From Daedaleopsis sinensis (Eukaryota > Basidiomycota > Agaricomycetes > Polyporales > Polyporaceae): a stretch of 64,000 bases of DNA. Both the position numbers and the translations under genes were made by a program. A model generated the notes under the pieces. That model was not told the origin of the DNA and ran no database searches. It was given only the letters and a program-made list of their open reading frames with translations. The DNA lies in the NCBI GenBank assembly GCA_033807695.1, contig CM066307.1:3224001-3288000 (forward strand), read 5' to 3'. Of the stretch, positions 10,949 to 21,793 are shown piece after piece (positions within the stretch are counted from its first letter, which is position 1; each line of letters starts with the position of its first letter).

Positions 10949-11533
10949 TTACGAAACTTCTGTAAGCGAGCCTCCACCGGCAGCTATCAAGCTCCGAGCG
11001 AGACCTTGCACATCCAACTGCTCAACGTCCTGCAGCAGCGGGATATACTCTTGACACGGCTCCATCTCCGCTAAGTTGTACTCCAGGTCAAGGTGGAAGG
11101 TCTTCAGGCCGGGTAGCGATTTGACCACGGGTAAATTATGGCCTAGAAAGAAGGTATCGTTCAGCTTCGAGTCATATTCACTGCCGTATGCAGTGAACTG
11201 TAAGGATGTAGCACTCACCAGCCCTGCTTTAAGATCGAAAACTGCGCCTTCAGCATGATGGCTGGCAGGGATCAAGGTCTCGAAGCCTAGCTGGATGCTC
11301 AAGTGTTCGAGCATATGCGTTCTCTTCGCCGTCAAGGCGGTTACGAATCGTGGGTGGAAGAGCCTCGTGTTGGCGTACAAGTCGAGTACCAGGTGTATCG
11401 GTCGGACATCCGCAAGGATGGATTCGATTATGTGCATACCGTCCTCGTAGCCTATTCTTCGATCTTGGACGTTGATCTTGCGTATGTGACACGTCAAGTC
11501 GAGAACGAAGAGATACTCTGTTCTGCCGTCCAT
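10949..11533 (-). CDS. Unrecognised protein, possibly F-box/LRR-like C-terminal fragment
   Basis: A single 194-residue open frame with good composition: LADVRPIHLVLDLYANTRLF, then spaced leucine-rich strands such as MLEHLSIQLGF, LKTFHLDLEYNL and VEQLDVQGL. That spacing resembles the degenerate LRR tails of basidiomycete F-box proteins, but no F-box is present and I do not recognise the family firmly. The ATG at 11533 lies 17 bp from where similarity to the truncated reductase copy begins (11551), so the true 5' part may have been lost at that junction. Could be a pseudogene fragment. Confidence 0.5.
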   Translation of the reverse strand: MDGRTEYLFVLDLTCHIRKINVQDRRIGYEDGMHIIESILADVRPIHLVLDLYANTRLFHPRFVTALTAKRTHMLEHLSIQLGFETLIPASHHAEGAVFDLKAGLVSATSLQFTAYGSEYDSKLNDTFFLGHNLPVVKSLPGLKTFHLDLEYNLAEMEPCQEYIPLLQDVEQLDVQGLARSLIAAGGGSLTEVS

Positions 11534-11550
11534 CGGTCTGCGGTCACGAC

Positions 11551-12227
11551 CCGACGTTCCAAGCGGAATTGAAGCGCGCGGTCGGCTTCGTCGACGTCTT
11601 CTTCGACAACGTCGGCGGCGAGATCCTCGACTTCGTCCTCACCCGCCTCAAGCTCCGCGCGCGCGTCGTGCTCTGTGGTACGTGCTTGTGCCCGCTCGCG
11701 TCGCCTGTCAGGAATCCGCGGGCTAAGCAATCCTACGTATACCTTAAGGCGCCATCTCTGATTACAGTAGGCCTCACTTACCTCGTCTAGCGTATGCATA
11801 ACTCCAACCCTCCCCTCTAGACAAACCGAAGCCGGACGGTCTCCGCTCCTACCTCAACCTCATCTCAACGCGCGCCAAGATCGAAGGCTTCCTCGTGTAA
11901 GCCTCATCCTCCATCCATCCTCTCCGGTCCATTCCCTGGCTCACAGTTCCCCCACCCCCCGCGCAGATTCGACTACGTCGCACGCTTCCCCGAGGCGCGC
12001 CAGGAGCTCGCGGCGTGGCTCCGGGACGGCAGCCTCAAGCGGCGGTTCCACGTCGTGCACGGCCTCGAAAACGCGCCCGGCGCGCTCAACCTGCTCTTCA
12101 CCGGGGGCAACACCGGCAAGCTGTGAGTACTCGAGTGTCTGCGCTTCAGTGCTTGGTTGACCGGCTGACCGACTGATTTTGCGTATGGCAGGGTTGTGCA
12201 GGTCGCGCAAGATTCTGCGAAGCTGTA
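11551..12227 (+). pseudogene. 5'-truncated duplicate of the MDR reductase gene
   Basis: Nearly identical in exons and introns to about 4264-4952, including the GRAVGFVDVFFDN-like exon, the exon for YLNLISTRAKIEGFLV, all matching introns and the terminal DSAKL stop. It lacks everything upstream: the catalytic N-terminal domain and the start of the nucleotide-binding domain. It therefore cannot encode a working enzyme. Similarity continues into the 3' flank to about 12365. Conserved introns mean it arose by DNA duplication, not retroposition. Low divergence suggests a recent event or gene conversion. Confidence 0.9.
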
Positions 12228-12813
12228 GACGTACTGGGAGCCCCGGTTGATGTACCTGTATCTATAGTGTGTATGACGATCTTCATGACGGACATCACTC
12301 AACCTCAACAACTCATTTCAGCGTTCGCCAGATATCTCCAACTTAGCGGCCCATTCACCCTGGCACACAAATCTGCCTTCTCCAACGGTGCTCATGCTAG
12401 TGCTGCATTCACTCGTGCTATAGTCTGCAAGAGTCCATCACGAATTAGCCAGCCAGCGCGTACTACAACCGCGCTGGCTGGAGAAATTTAAAAGTCTACG
12501 CTATCGAGTGGGGGAGAGGACGTTGAGGGAGCGGAATGCAAAAAAAATGCGAAAAATCAAGCAACATGAACGATAACGAGCGATTTCCGATGTCGGCGGT
12601 AACGTGAGGATGCAAACAGTCCGGTGTGAATGGTCCCATGGCGTCATGAGGGTATGGATGTATGTACATGAGGGCGAAAGCGAACATCATAAGTTTTGAA
12701 CAACGCAGGCAGTAAGCGCACCGAACCAAGTTGAAGGAGGGTGAGGGGAGGGGGAACAGACGATCGGAGACAGTCCACGAAGAGCGATCCAAGCACTGAG
12801 CAAACGGCATAAA
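12228..12813. other. Intergenic: duplicated reductase 3' flank, then 3' side of the PH-domain gene
   Basis: The first part (to about 12365) repeats the flank downstream of the intact reductase gene. The remainder lies between two convergent 3' ends and shows no gene. GCCAGCCAGCGCG...CGCGCTGGCTGG at about 12446-12481 can form a hairpin. Confidence 0.5.
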
Positions 12814-15800
12814 TCACTGCGCGTTGCCCGAGCCGTCGCTCGAGCCCACGCCAGCCTGCGGGCCTTGGCCAGCCGCCGACGCGTCCTTGCCCGGGGCGGG
12901 CGAGCTAGGGTGCGACGAGAACTGGCGCGGGGCCCCGTCGGGCTTGCCACCCTCGAGCCCGGGCGAGAAGCGCGGGTCAAACTGCGACGCACCCGTCATC
13001 TGCATGCCCATGCCCATGCCCCCGCCCCCGCCCATCATCGGGTTCATGCCGTTCATGCCACCCATCCCGCCGCCCATCCCGCCCATCCCGGTCATCCCGG
13101 TCGGGGTCATGCCCATGGGGGCCATGCCCATGCCTGTGTTCATCATCGGCATGCCCATCATCGACATGCGCGGGTCGAACCCGGCCATGCCCATCGACGC
13201 GCCGGTCATCATCGGGTTCATGGGGCCCATCGCGCCGGGCTGCGCGCCGTCCGCGCCGCCGCCGCCGCCGATCTGCGAGCCCGCGGTGGAGAACGCGACC
13301 ATCGCGTTCTGGTACGCCTGCTGTGCGGCCTGCTGCGCGGCGAACAGCTGCTGCGGGTTCGCGAACCCGGGCGCCATCATGCCGGGGTAGCCCCACCCCC
13401 CAGTCATCATCGGGTTCATGCCCATCATCATCGGGTTCGCCATCATCGGGTTGAAGCCCATCATGCCGCCGCCGTACATGGACCCGCCCTGCTGCATCTG
13501 GTCGAGCTGCTGGCGCTGCAGGTCGTCGAGCTTGCGCTGGCGCTCCTCGACGAGGCGCTTCTCGCGCTCGCGCTCGGTCAGCGCGGCCCCGAGCCCGCCC
13601 TCGCGCTTGCGTTCCCGCTCGTGGGCGGTGACGGCGCCGAGGAGCCCGGTCTGCGGCGGGGGCGGTTTGTTCGGCACGTTGATGAGCGACGCGCCGCTCT
13701 CCCTTGCGAGCTCTTCCTGCCGCTTCGCGGACCGGTCCTGCTTGTCCTGCATACCGGCCGAGAGGAGACCGTGCGGTGTGAACGCCTTAGTCATCGTCGT
13801 AGCGGGGGCCTCCATCTGGATGAACGTGTCGCGTGTGTTCGTGGCTTCCGCGTGGCGGTCCGGGTCGAGGACTTGGCTCCAGATCGCACGTTGCGGACCT
13901 TGCTGCTGCTGCTGCTGCTGTGCCGGCTGGCCTTGCATGGGGAACTGCGAGTTCGGGCGCATCGCCTGAGGCCCAGACTGTCCATACTGAGGCGAGGCGC
14001 CCCTGCTCTCGGCAGGGTACAGACTCCTCCGACCTCCGTCAGTGTAGTTGTCTGACACGAAACGTCGAGGCTGAGGTTGAGCGCCAAGGTACTCGTCTGG
14101 ATCTGCGAAGAAACGAGGGGACATCAGTCATACGCGCAGAAAGCCGTACCAAATAACATATGCTCACATTGGCCGCCGCCGGGGATCTGAGGCAAATTGC
14201 GTGGAGGGCGAGAAGGGGGATAGGCGCCGTTACTCACGTCCACCGCAGAGCCAGAGCGGGCAGGGGATCCCGGGCCCATGTTCGAGTACGGGGAGCGCAT
14301 CGCAGAATTGTGGTCACTCACGCTCGCGGCGGACCGCAACGGCGGCTCCTCGTCAGAGTCCACATCCTCGTCATCCTCCTCTTCCTCCTCCTCCTCGTCA
14401 CTGCTGTCGCCCCACGCTGCGTCGTCCTTCGGCTTCGCTCTCGCTCTGGCGTTGGCCTTCCCAGGCCGGTGCGCGGCGGCCTGTTGAGCGGCCTGCTGCG
14501 CTTGCGTCTTCGCCTTGCGCTCGGCTGCGTGCCTCGAGGGTGCGAAGGACGATCTGGGCTGCTCAGACGCACCGCCACGCGTTTTGGAGGGGCTTGCGGG
14601 TGTCTCGACGAATTCGGGGAGCGTGGGCGACCTCATCGGCGAGCCTCGTGACGGAGACTGCGGGACAGGCGGGGGGGCCGGGCGGTCCTCCTGCTCGAGG
14701 AAAGTGAGCGCAGCGAGCGCGTCAGCGTTGTCGTCGTAGCCAGCGTTGTCGTGCGCGTGAGCCATGGCCTGCATCTCTTCGGTCGTGTTGCTTGTGGTGG
14801 TCGACACGGCTGGGGACTGGTCTGCGGTGAAGGAGTTTTGACGGTACGTTGACATCCGTGTCGATGGCGCCGCACGTGCGCCCGAAGGTCGGTTACGTAA
14901 TCCACTGCCGGGTCTGGGCGCAGGGAGGGCGGCCTCGCTTGCAGGCACAGGCGCAGGAATAGGATCCGCTGTATGTTGGGGCTTCGGCGACTTCGCCGGC
15001 ACAACCGGCGGTTGGGGACTTGGGGACGGAGGAGGTGGGCTGTTGTGTTGTACGCGAAGAGGAGATGTGGCTGAGCGTGGTGGAGGAGGAGTGTACGGTT
15101 CGGATTCGGACTCGGACGGCGAATCTTCATCGTCATCCTGGGCTGCAGTCGGAGGGGGAGGCCCGCGCTTGCGCACAGGGCCAGCGGTGTCTTGCTGCAT
15201 ATGTTGCATGTAGAACAGCGCTGCACCAGCATCTCCGAGAATGTCCTCCGTCGAGCTTGCTTTCTTCTCGTGTGCAGGGGAGCTGATCGGCTCGGGCGGT
15301 GGGGGCGGCGAGGACGTGCCACTGCCAGCCCACGGGTCTTTCGTGTACGAACCGCGGGACATCGGCGTAGGAATCGTATACATCGAAACGGGCATGGACG
15401 ACTGAGATAGTGAACGGTCAGGAACCATCCGGATGGAAGTCGGGGGAGGGCCAACAGGCGCTGCGAAAGGAGGACGCTGTTGAGGTTGAGGTTGCGGAGG
15501 TGAGGGGGCACGAAGCGGAGAGGTCGTATTGCGTGACGGCGAAGACTCTCGAGGAGAGGTGGCGCCAAAACGGGGAGGAGTGTTGGAACGCAATTCAGGT
15601 GACATAGTGCGCTTGCCATCATCAGGTGGCGGCGTAGGGGAACTGAGGTAGCTCATTGACGGTCGGGAATACGAAGAGAAGTTGGACACCTGTCCGGGTC
15701 GTTGGCCGAGCTTAGAATCAGGCCGTGAGCCAGGCCCTTGAGCATGCGAGTCTACACTGCCCCGTTCGACGATGTTCCGGTCTGGGGGCGGACTACTCGC

Positions 15801-18209
15801 AGTAGGGCTAGCCACGAGAGGCTGCTCGAAAATGGTCGGAGAGTGGGTTTCCTCGGGAATGGTCCGCGGAGGCGAGCTCACGGACCCTGGCTGTGTCATG
15901 AAGCTGGACGACTTCTCGACAGGCATGGATCTTCCCTCCATGAGCGTACTTCGCTCAGTTATGGTGGACAGCGGCCGTCCCTCCTGTGCTTGTTGTTCGG
16001 CGTTGATCGGACTTGAGTCGAAGCTGAGGGGCGGAAGCTGCAGAGATGCACCATTTGACTGTGGTTGCACTCCCGGTCCCTGCGCAGCTAATTGAGGCGG
16101 CCCGTTGACAGAGGAAACGTTCGGTATAGTCGGCAAGGTCGGGGGTTGCTGGCCGGGAGGGGACCCTGGGGGTCCGCCTGGGGGTCCGTCTGGCCCTATA
16201 CCCCTCATGCGATCCAAAAGGATGCGCTGGAGATGTGCACGAATGGTAGATGTGCGATCATCACGAACGTCCAGGGTTTCTGCAAACTCGCGGTCCAAGA
16301 ACAGTAACTAGAGCATGTCTCAATAAGATACGAACGGGAATGGTATGTGGTACACGCACATCTTTGTGGGGACCGATGGGGTACGCGAACATCATCGACT
16401 GCACATCACGAGGATCCCAGGAGTATAGTCGAGGACGGCCGTATAGTTCAAATGCGTCGTGAATGCCTGTGATGGTTGGAGGTCAGCCTATTTGACTAAC
16501 TTATCATCTACGTTACTCACCGATGATCCATCTCAACATCTCTGAAGCGCGAGTATTCGAGCCCTCAAGCTCTGGCATGACCAACAACCACGCCTCTCGC
16601 ATCTTGAGAGAACCTGCCATTTCTTCATCGCCTAGCTGGCCCTCGAGCTTCATCAGAGTGCTCCTGCTGATCAACTCCGGACGCTCAGGGTACACGGCGA
16701 AGGCCTGGGTCACAGAACGCATCGTGAGCAGCGCCCTCCTCTTCTCCTTTGGACGTGAACCGCTGTAAATTTGGATTATTGACCGCGCGGGCAGATTGAC
16801 GGCACCCGCGTTCTTGTCACGCGAGAAAAGGTTCGACATGCGCCTCTTACGGGGCGCATCCGGCGAGCCTGGACGTTCATGTCCTGCGGACGAGATGGAC
16901 CCGTGATCGGGATGGCCGAGGTGACTGCCGGCCGAGATGACCATCCATTGCCGCTTCCAGTCAGTTTGGCCCGCGACGCGAATGCGCACCCAACCTTCGA
17001 GACGTCCGTTTATGAGTGAAGACGGGGCGTTCCTACCTATGATGTGGCGTTCAGGACGCGCAGTAGATATGTCTCGTGAATCGCTCTTACCGTCATTCAG
17101 AGTGATACGGATCAGATGGGCCGTGTAGATCTCTTCGAGGCGTGATTTCTCCCAGGCAGAAAGACGTATCGCCGCAGTCCACTGAACCAGAGCCTCAGGA
17201 GACGGACACGAGAACAAGTAGAGATTCGAGCCAGCAGTGTTGAGCGTGAAGACGTTCGTGAACCTTCGCTGCGGGGCGCCGGGTGTGGGTGGCAAAGCGA
17301 TTGAACCGAGGACATTCACGTACTTTGCCGGTCACCGCGCATACATTAGACAGTATACTTGCATAGAAGATGGTTGATACTCACTGCGTCGGTGATGTTG
17401 ATGTAGGTCGGTGGCGCTTGCTTACCCTGTTTATTGGCCTCCTGGATCTCTGCCATATCCCACACACTGAGCGTCGTCCCACCCAGCTGCGCCCATACCT
17501 CTCTCCAGCCTTCGTCCTTCGCAGGGCGCTGTCCATCCGGCTGCCGCTCGATCCGACGCACAAGAGGACCGGAGAAGTAGACTTTGTGCGAGTGTGCCAG
17601 AGTAAGTTGCACCACAGACCGTATCTCGGGATGCGGCTGGGGTAGAGCAGCCCCCGAGGCAGCAGGTGGACTGGTCGGTGGTCCAGGCTCTGATTGCTGC
17701 GAGGGTGGTGGTGGTTGTTGCTGTTGCTGTTGCTGCATAACCTGCGTAGGATCCTGCATATTCCCATCGAAGATAGAGTTCCGCCGAGGCGATAGCAGTG
17801 GCCGACTCTGTTGTGCTTGCACGGGCCCGCCTCCGGGAGGAGGGGTCTGGATGGACGGGGAAGAGAGAGGCGAGAGGACGTCATCCTGGTGAGAAGACTT
17901 GCGCGAGAACAAGGCGGAGAAGGAGCTCTTCGGACGGTGCTTGCTGGGACTCCCGTTGCCGTTGCCGTTCGTATTCGCATTAGCATAGGAGTTGTTGCTA
18001 GTGTTTCGTCTGTCGAGACCCGGGCGGTTGGCGGAGATGTCTGGCGGAGGGGGAGAGTTTATCGGGGCTTGGGACGATGAGTTGCCTAGAGAGTGGATGC
18101 GTTCGTGCTCCTGCTTCCACTGCTGGAGACGTGCGGGGGAGACGAAGCCTTCGTTGTGGGTGTCCCAGCGCGGACTGGTGGAAGTCCGGGGGGGCTGGGC
18201 AGTGGTCAT
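12814..18209 (-). CDS. Caf120/Skg3-type PH-domain protein; spliced, very large
   Basis: Fits the fungal Caf120/Skg3 family (CCR4-NOT-associated or bud-site PH proteins in yeast). From ATG at 18209: a disordered Ser/Pro-rich region with a polyQ run; a first PH-like module (VYFSGPLVRRIERQ, WREVWAQLGGTTLSVWDM, FTNVFTLNTAGSNLYLF, ALVQWTAAIRLSAWEKSRL); a second module (LEGWVRIRVAGQTDWKRQWM, AFAVYPERPELI, EAWLLVMPE); then IHDAFELYGRPRLYSWDP and MMFAYPIGPHKDLLFLDRE, the conserved block after the PH pair. A long Pro/Ser-rich linker holds an acidic SDEEEEE-type run. A basic coiled coil (EREREKRLVEERQRKLDDL) follows. The tail is Met/Gly/Asn-rich with many NPMM repeats. Roughly 1600-1700 residues over several exons. 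Alternative: a yeast-like Skg3 without CCR4-NOT contact. Confidence 0.82.
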
Positions 18210-19135
18210 GACCGGGCGGGGTTCGCGTGAAGATAGGGAAGATGGCGGAGGATGGGACGCATAGGATGAGCGTTCGCTGCAACTCCCTCCGGCCACGGCC
18301 CAAGCTCTTGAATTCCTATTGCCCCTTCTGACGGCTAATAGCCGTCTGTTCCCATCACGTGCCCCCACTCACTGCCTCCTACGCACGCGACGACAGTGAC
18401 ATCATCGGTCGCTGCTGAACATACCCTCCGAGTCAGAGTCCTCGATACCCCGAAAGACACGAGGATACAACCATACAAGGGACGTGGCATGAGGCAGCGA
18501 AGACAGCGATGCTGTGCGAGCTTCGAGAAACGAATGTGCCAGCAAGATTAGGCTTAGCTATATTGGATATTGAATATTGGATGGTGGCGAGGGTCTGTGC
18601 CATCAGACATGCATGGGGTGGCCAGGGTAAATGGATATGGCCAAACTTTGACTGGTCGGGATCTCTGTAGTCTCCCCTAAGGCAGACGATGAAGGACCAA
18701 TTGACGTGAGCCTTGAGGGATGGAAGGTAGTGTCTCTGTGCCCATGATACGATATTGAGTTAGACTTCGAGATCTGAGGACTCGGAGTTCCTTGGCAAGT
18801 TAGGATATGCGATGGGTATCCATGGGCCCACTAGTGTTGTATGGGACGCATTGAATTCGGCTGGTGGAAATGTACGGGCCGCTCCAATTAGTGACTGCAC
18901 GCCTCGGATGAGTCGATGAAGCAGTACGAGCATGTAGTACTACTACTTAGTAGCAACTTAGTAGCAGTAGTACTAGTGTTATGTATCGAACCACAGTGCA
19001 GTGGCGGTGGCAGTGAAGGTTGGTTCGGTTTCTACTTAGTACGTCCCTGGTCGCCGAGATAAGATAAGATTCATCGTCATCTACAATCATTTCCAGGCCT
19101 GCCTCCTCTCCTGTTACCGTGATCATTACCACACG
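18210..19135. other. Divergent intergenic region
   Basis: Lies between the start of the PH-domain gene (minus) and the start of the Ca3427-like gene (plus), so both promoters should be here. At about 18937-18976 an imperfect inverted repeat built from AGTACTACTACTTAG and a partner can form a hairpin. A short dispersed repeat lies at 18677-18730, listed separately. No gene seen. Confidence 0.5.
18677..18730 (+). repeat. Short dispersed repeat, copy 1
   Basis: CTAAGGCAGACGATGA followed by GGACCAATTGACGTGAG and GAGGGATGG matches 45873-45916 in the same orientation, with few substitutions and small indels. Both copies are intergenic. Nature unknown; could be the remnant of a small transposable element. 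Confidence 0.55.
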
Positions 19136-20666
19136 ATGCCTCTCAGAATCGGATTCGGTCAGTTCCTTGCTTCTATCCATATATATGCCGATATCAGTTG
19201 TGGGCTGACATCGCGATTGTGTCCAAACCAGTCCGAGAACATTTCTCCTCTCCTCTCCTGCAGTTTGCGGAAGCCGACGGGGGGAAGACCTTCACACTCG
19301 TCGAATGTCCCAGTACGAACCACATCCACACTCTATCTAACGTACCTGATTCAGGAGCTTTATACAGGTGGCACGGGGCAGCTGATCGGCCGTCTTGAGA
19401 ACGATGAAATCGACGTTGCGATGTGTGCCACCATCTGCATATTGTCCCATTCTCATCTGCTAACCCCTCGCACAGTGCGCTCACCGACCCTCTCATCTCT
19501 GGAATCGCCAAGGGCTCTAAGGCCTACAAGCTCGTCGGGAGCTATGTCACGACGCCGCTGAACTGGCGAGTGGTTCGAGCAGTCGGACTCTCACAACACC
19601 CGCAAGGCTAACCACACTGACACTCGCACAACGGGCACAGGGCTGTCATCACCGGTAAGGAGACCCAGTACAACTCCATCGCCGACTTGAAAGGAACGAC
19701 GATCGGCATCTCACGCTATGGCAGGTGAGCTGCTCGCGACCCCGCACCCCGAAATGTGCTCAAGGGCTGCTTCTGTTCCGCCGCGGCGTCTGCTTTATGT
19801 CTTCAAAGCGGAAGCCAGACCATGGCGTACGTGATGGCGCTCCAACAGGGCTGGCCAACGAGCGAGCTCAAGTTCCAAGGTGCGCATGAAGTGACCCCCC
19901 GATAGCACCCAGCAGCACTCGAATTGACTCGGATTCGGATGGCCCTTGCGCACGACAAGTGAACAACGACATCCGCGGGCTCATCGCCTCCGTCAACGAC
20001 GGCTCCACGAGCGCGTTCATGTGGGAGTGGTTCACGACCAAGCCCTTCGTCGACGCCGGCGAGGCCCGATTCGTACGCACCCTCCCTCCCGCTCCCCCGC
20101 ATCCTCCGATGGCCGGTGGTGACCGTGCCTGCAGATCGGCTCGGTCCCCACCCCCTGGCCCTCCTGGCTCATCGCCGCACACCCCACGCGCGCACCCGCG
20201 GACGCGCTCAAGCCGTTCCTCGCCGCGCTCTCGACGTACGTGCGCGCGTTCGACGCGGCCGAGGCCCGCGCGGGCGCGGACGTCGCGTTCATCCAGGACA
20301 AGTTCGGGTACCCCGAGGCGGACATCAAGGTCCGTCCGAGCCCTGCTCTCTCCCTCTCTCTCCCCCGTTATATTTATCATAACATATTGTGGACTTTTCG
20401 GCACTTCGGACGTCGACCCCCACTTGCGCGCACGCAACAGGCGTGGCTCGCGACCGTCGGATACCCCGAGGACTGCGCTGCGATCCCGCGCTCGGTCATC
20501 ACCGAGACTCTGGAGTGCGTCGCACACGCTAGTACGCCCGGTCGATTTGCGCTGATAGCTCCCCTTCGTGTGCAGCGTGCTGCTCAAGGCGGGCTTCGTC
20601 CAGAGCCCCGAGGGCGGCTTCGACGTCGCGCACTTCGTTGACACCGCCATCACAACGCTCACGTAG
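19136..20666 (+). CDS. Ca3427-like periplasmic-binding-fold protein (NMT1/THI5-like PBP2); spliced
   Basis: Intracellular fungal protein with a type II periplasmic-binding fold, related to Candida Ca3427 and bacterial SsuA/TauA binding proteins. Its ligand is unknown. Spliced from ATG 19136: MPLRIGF joins VREHFSSPLLQFAEADGG, then LVECPSGTGQLIGRLENDE, IDVAM joined to ALTDPLISGIAKGSKAYKLV, SYVTTPLNW, AVITGKETQYNSIADLKG, TIGISRYGSGSQTMAYVMAL, VNNDIRGLIASVNDG, AFMWEWFTTKPFVDAGE, PTPWPSWLIAAHP, AFIQDKFGYPEADIKAWL and VGYPEDCAAIPRSVITETLE, ending FVDTAITTLT at TAG 20664-20666. About seven short introns. No signal peptide, consistent with a cytosolic family member. Confidence 0.88.
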
Positions 20667-21793
20667 ACTCGTCGCCGGCCGCCCTGGAGCTTGATCCTGA
20701 ACGTGCATGGAGGGAAGGGTCATATGAATAGGATCCGGACGGACACGGGCTCGAGAGGACGCGGAATGGAAGCGGATGCGAGCTGGAGGGCCTAGTTTAG
20801 TAGCCTGATAGACCCACCGCGGCGCAGGAGACTTAACCACCGCGCGCGTGTCAGTGTCACTCAATGTACACACATCAGATCGTCGCATAGGTCACCGGCT
20901 CAGATCCCCGGCTTCGAGAGCTGGATTGTCGTTCCTGAGCCTGAGGAGAGGTTAAACATCTCTAAAAATGTCTGGTGGTAACGCGGGAGGAGCGCGCACC
21001 TACACACGTGCTCCCGTACTGTCCTCGTGCACCCAGACGAACTTATCCCGATGTTCTAACTTCTACTATTCCATTCTCCAAGGTGAGCAGGGAAGGCCAA
21101 CGTGTCTATAAATACCGCTTACTAGTCACTAGTAATAGATGTACGTTTTTGCGCCGAGACGTCGTCGGGAATCGGGGAGCATAGCAATACGCGATACGCA
21201 ATACGCAGTACAGTACAGTAGGGGTGTGTGATTATGTATGCAAGATGGAGCTAGGAGAAGGCATCGGAAATCAATTGAGGGGGGGAGGCAGCGCGATACA
21301 CGGGTATGAATGCACGGCGGACGGGGGCGGTAGCGCGATGGGGACGGTAGCGGTAGCGCAATGGAGGAGGAGGGTGCAACAGCAAGCACCAGGAGCCAAG
21401 AGACGCAAGCACACACGTAAGCAAGGAGAAGAAGGATCGTAAGCTACGGGTAGCGAGAGATTATGTGCATCTAGTATGGAAGGGGGCCCACGATGCCACC
21501 GCGCCCGAGCGGCCGGGAACCGGGGGACGACGCGAACTGTGAACAAATGAACGGCTGCACTTCTGTGCCGGAGACGGAGACGGAGATGGTGCGAGATAAA
21601 CATGCAGGATGCGGTATCGGGGGTGTGAGCGAACGTTCGAACAAAATGCAGCACGGAGTCGAATAGAAACCACCAACAGCCCAGGGAAGGGGGAAAGGGA
21701 ACGGGAAGCGGGAATACCTGGAAGCGTCTCTAATAGTGTCCTGTGTTCGTGTTGTGTTTGTGTTAAGTGTTAACCGGACCATCGCAGCCCGGC
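20667..21793. other. Convergent intergenic region, no gene seen
   Basis: Lies between two convergent 3' ends. Sequence from 21180 to 21720 is G-rich on the plus strand with simple purine stretches and gives only short, overlapping open frames. No RNA gene, repeat array or conserved domain recognised. Confidence 0.5.

Noticed and set aside
12865..14055. Long plus-strand frames rich in His, Ala and Arg
   Set aside because: Shadows of the Met/Gly/Pro-rich minus-strand Caf120-like exon, caused by GC-rich codons.
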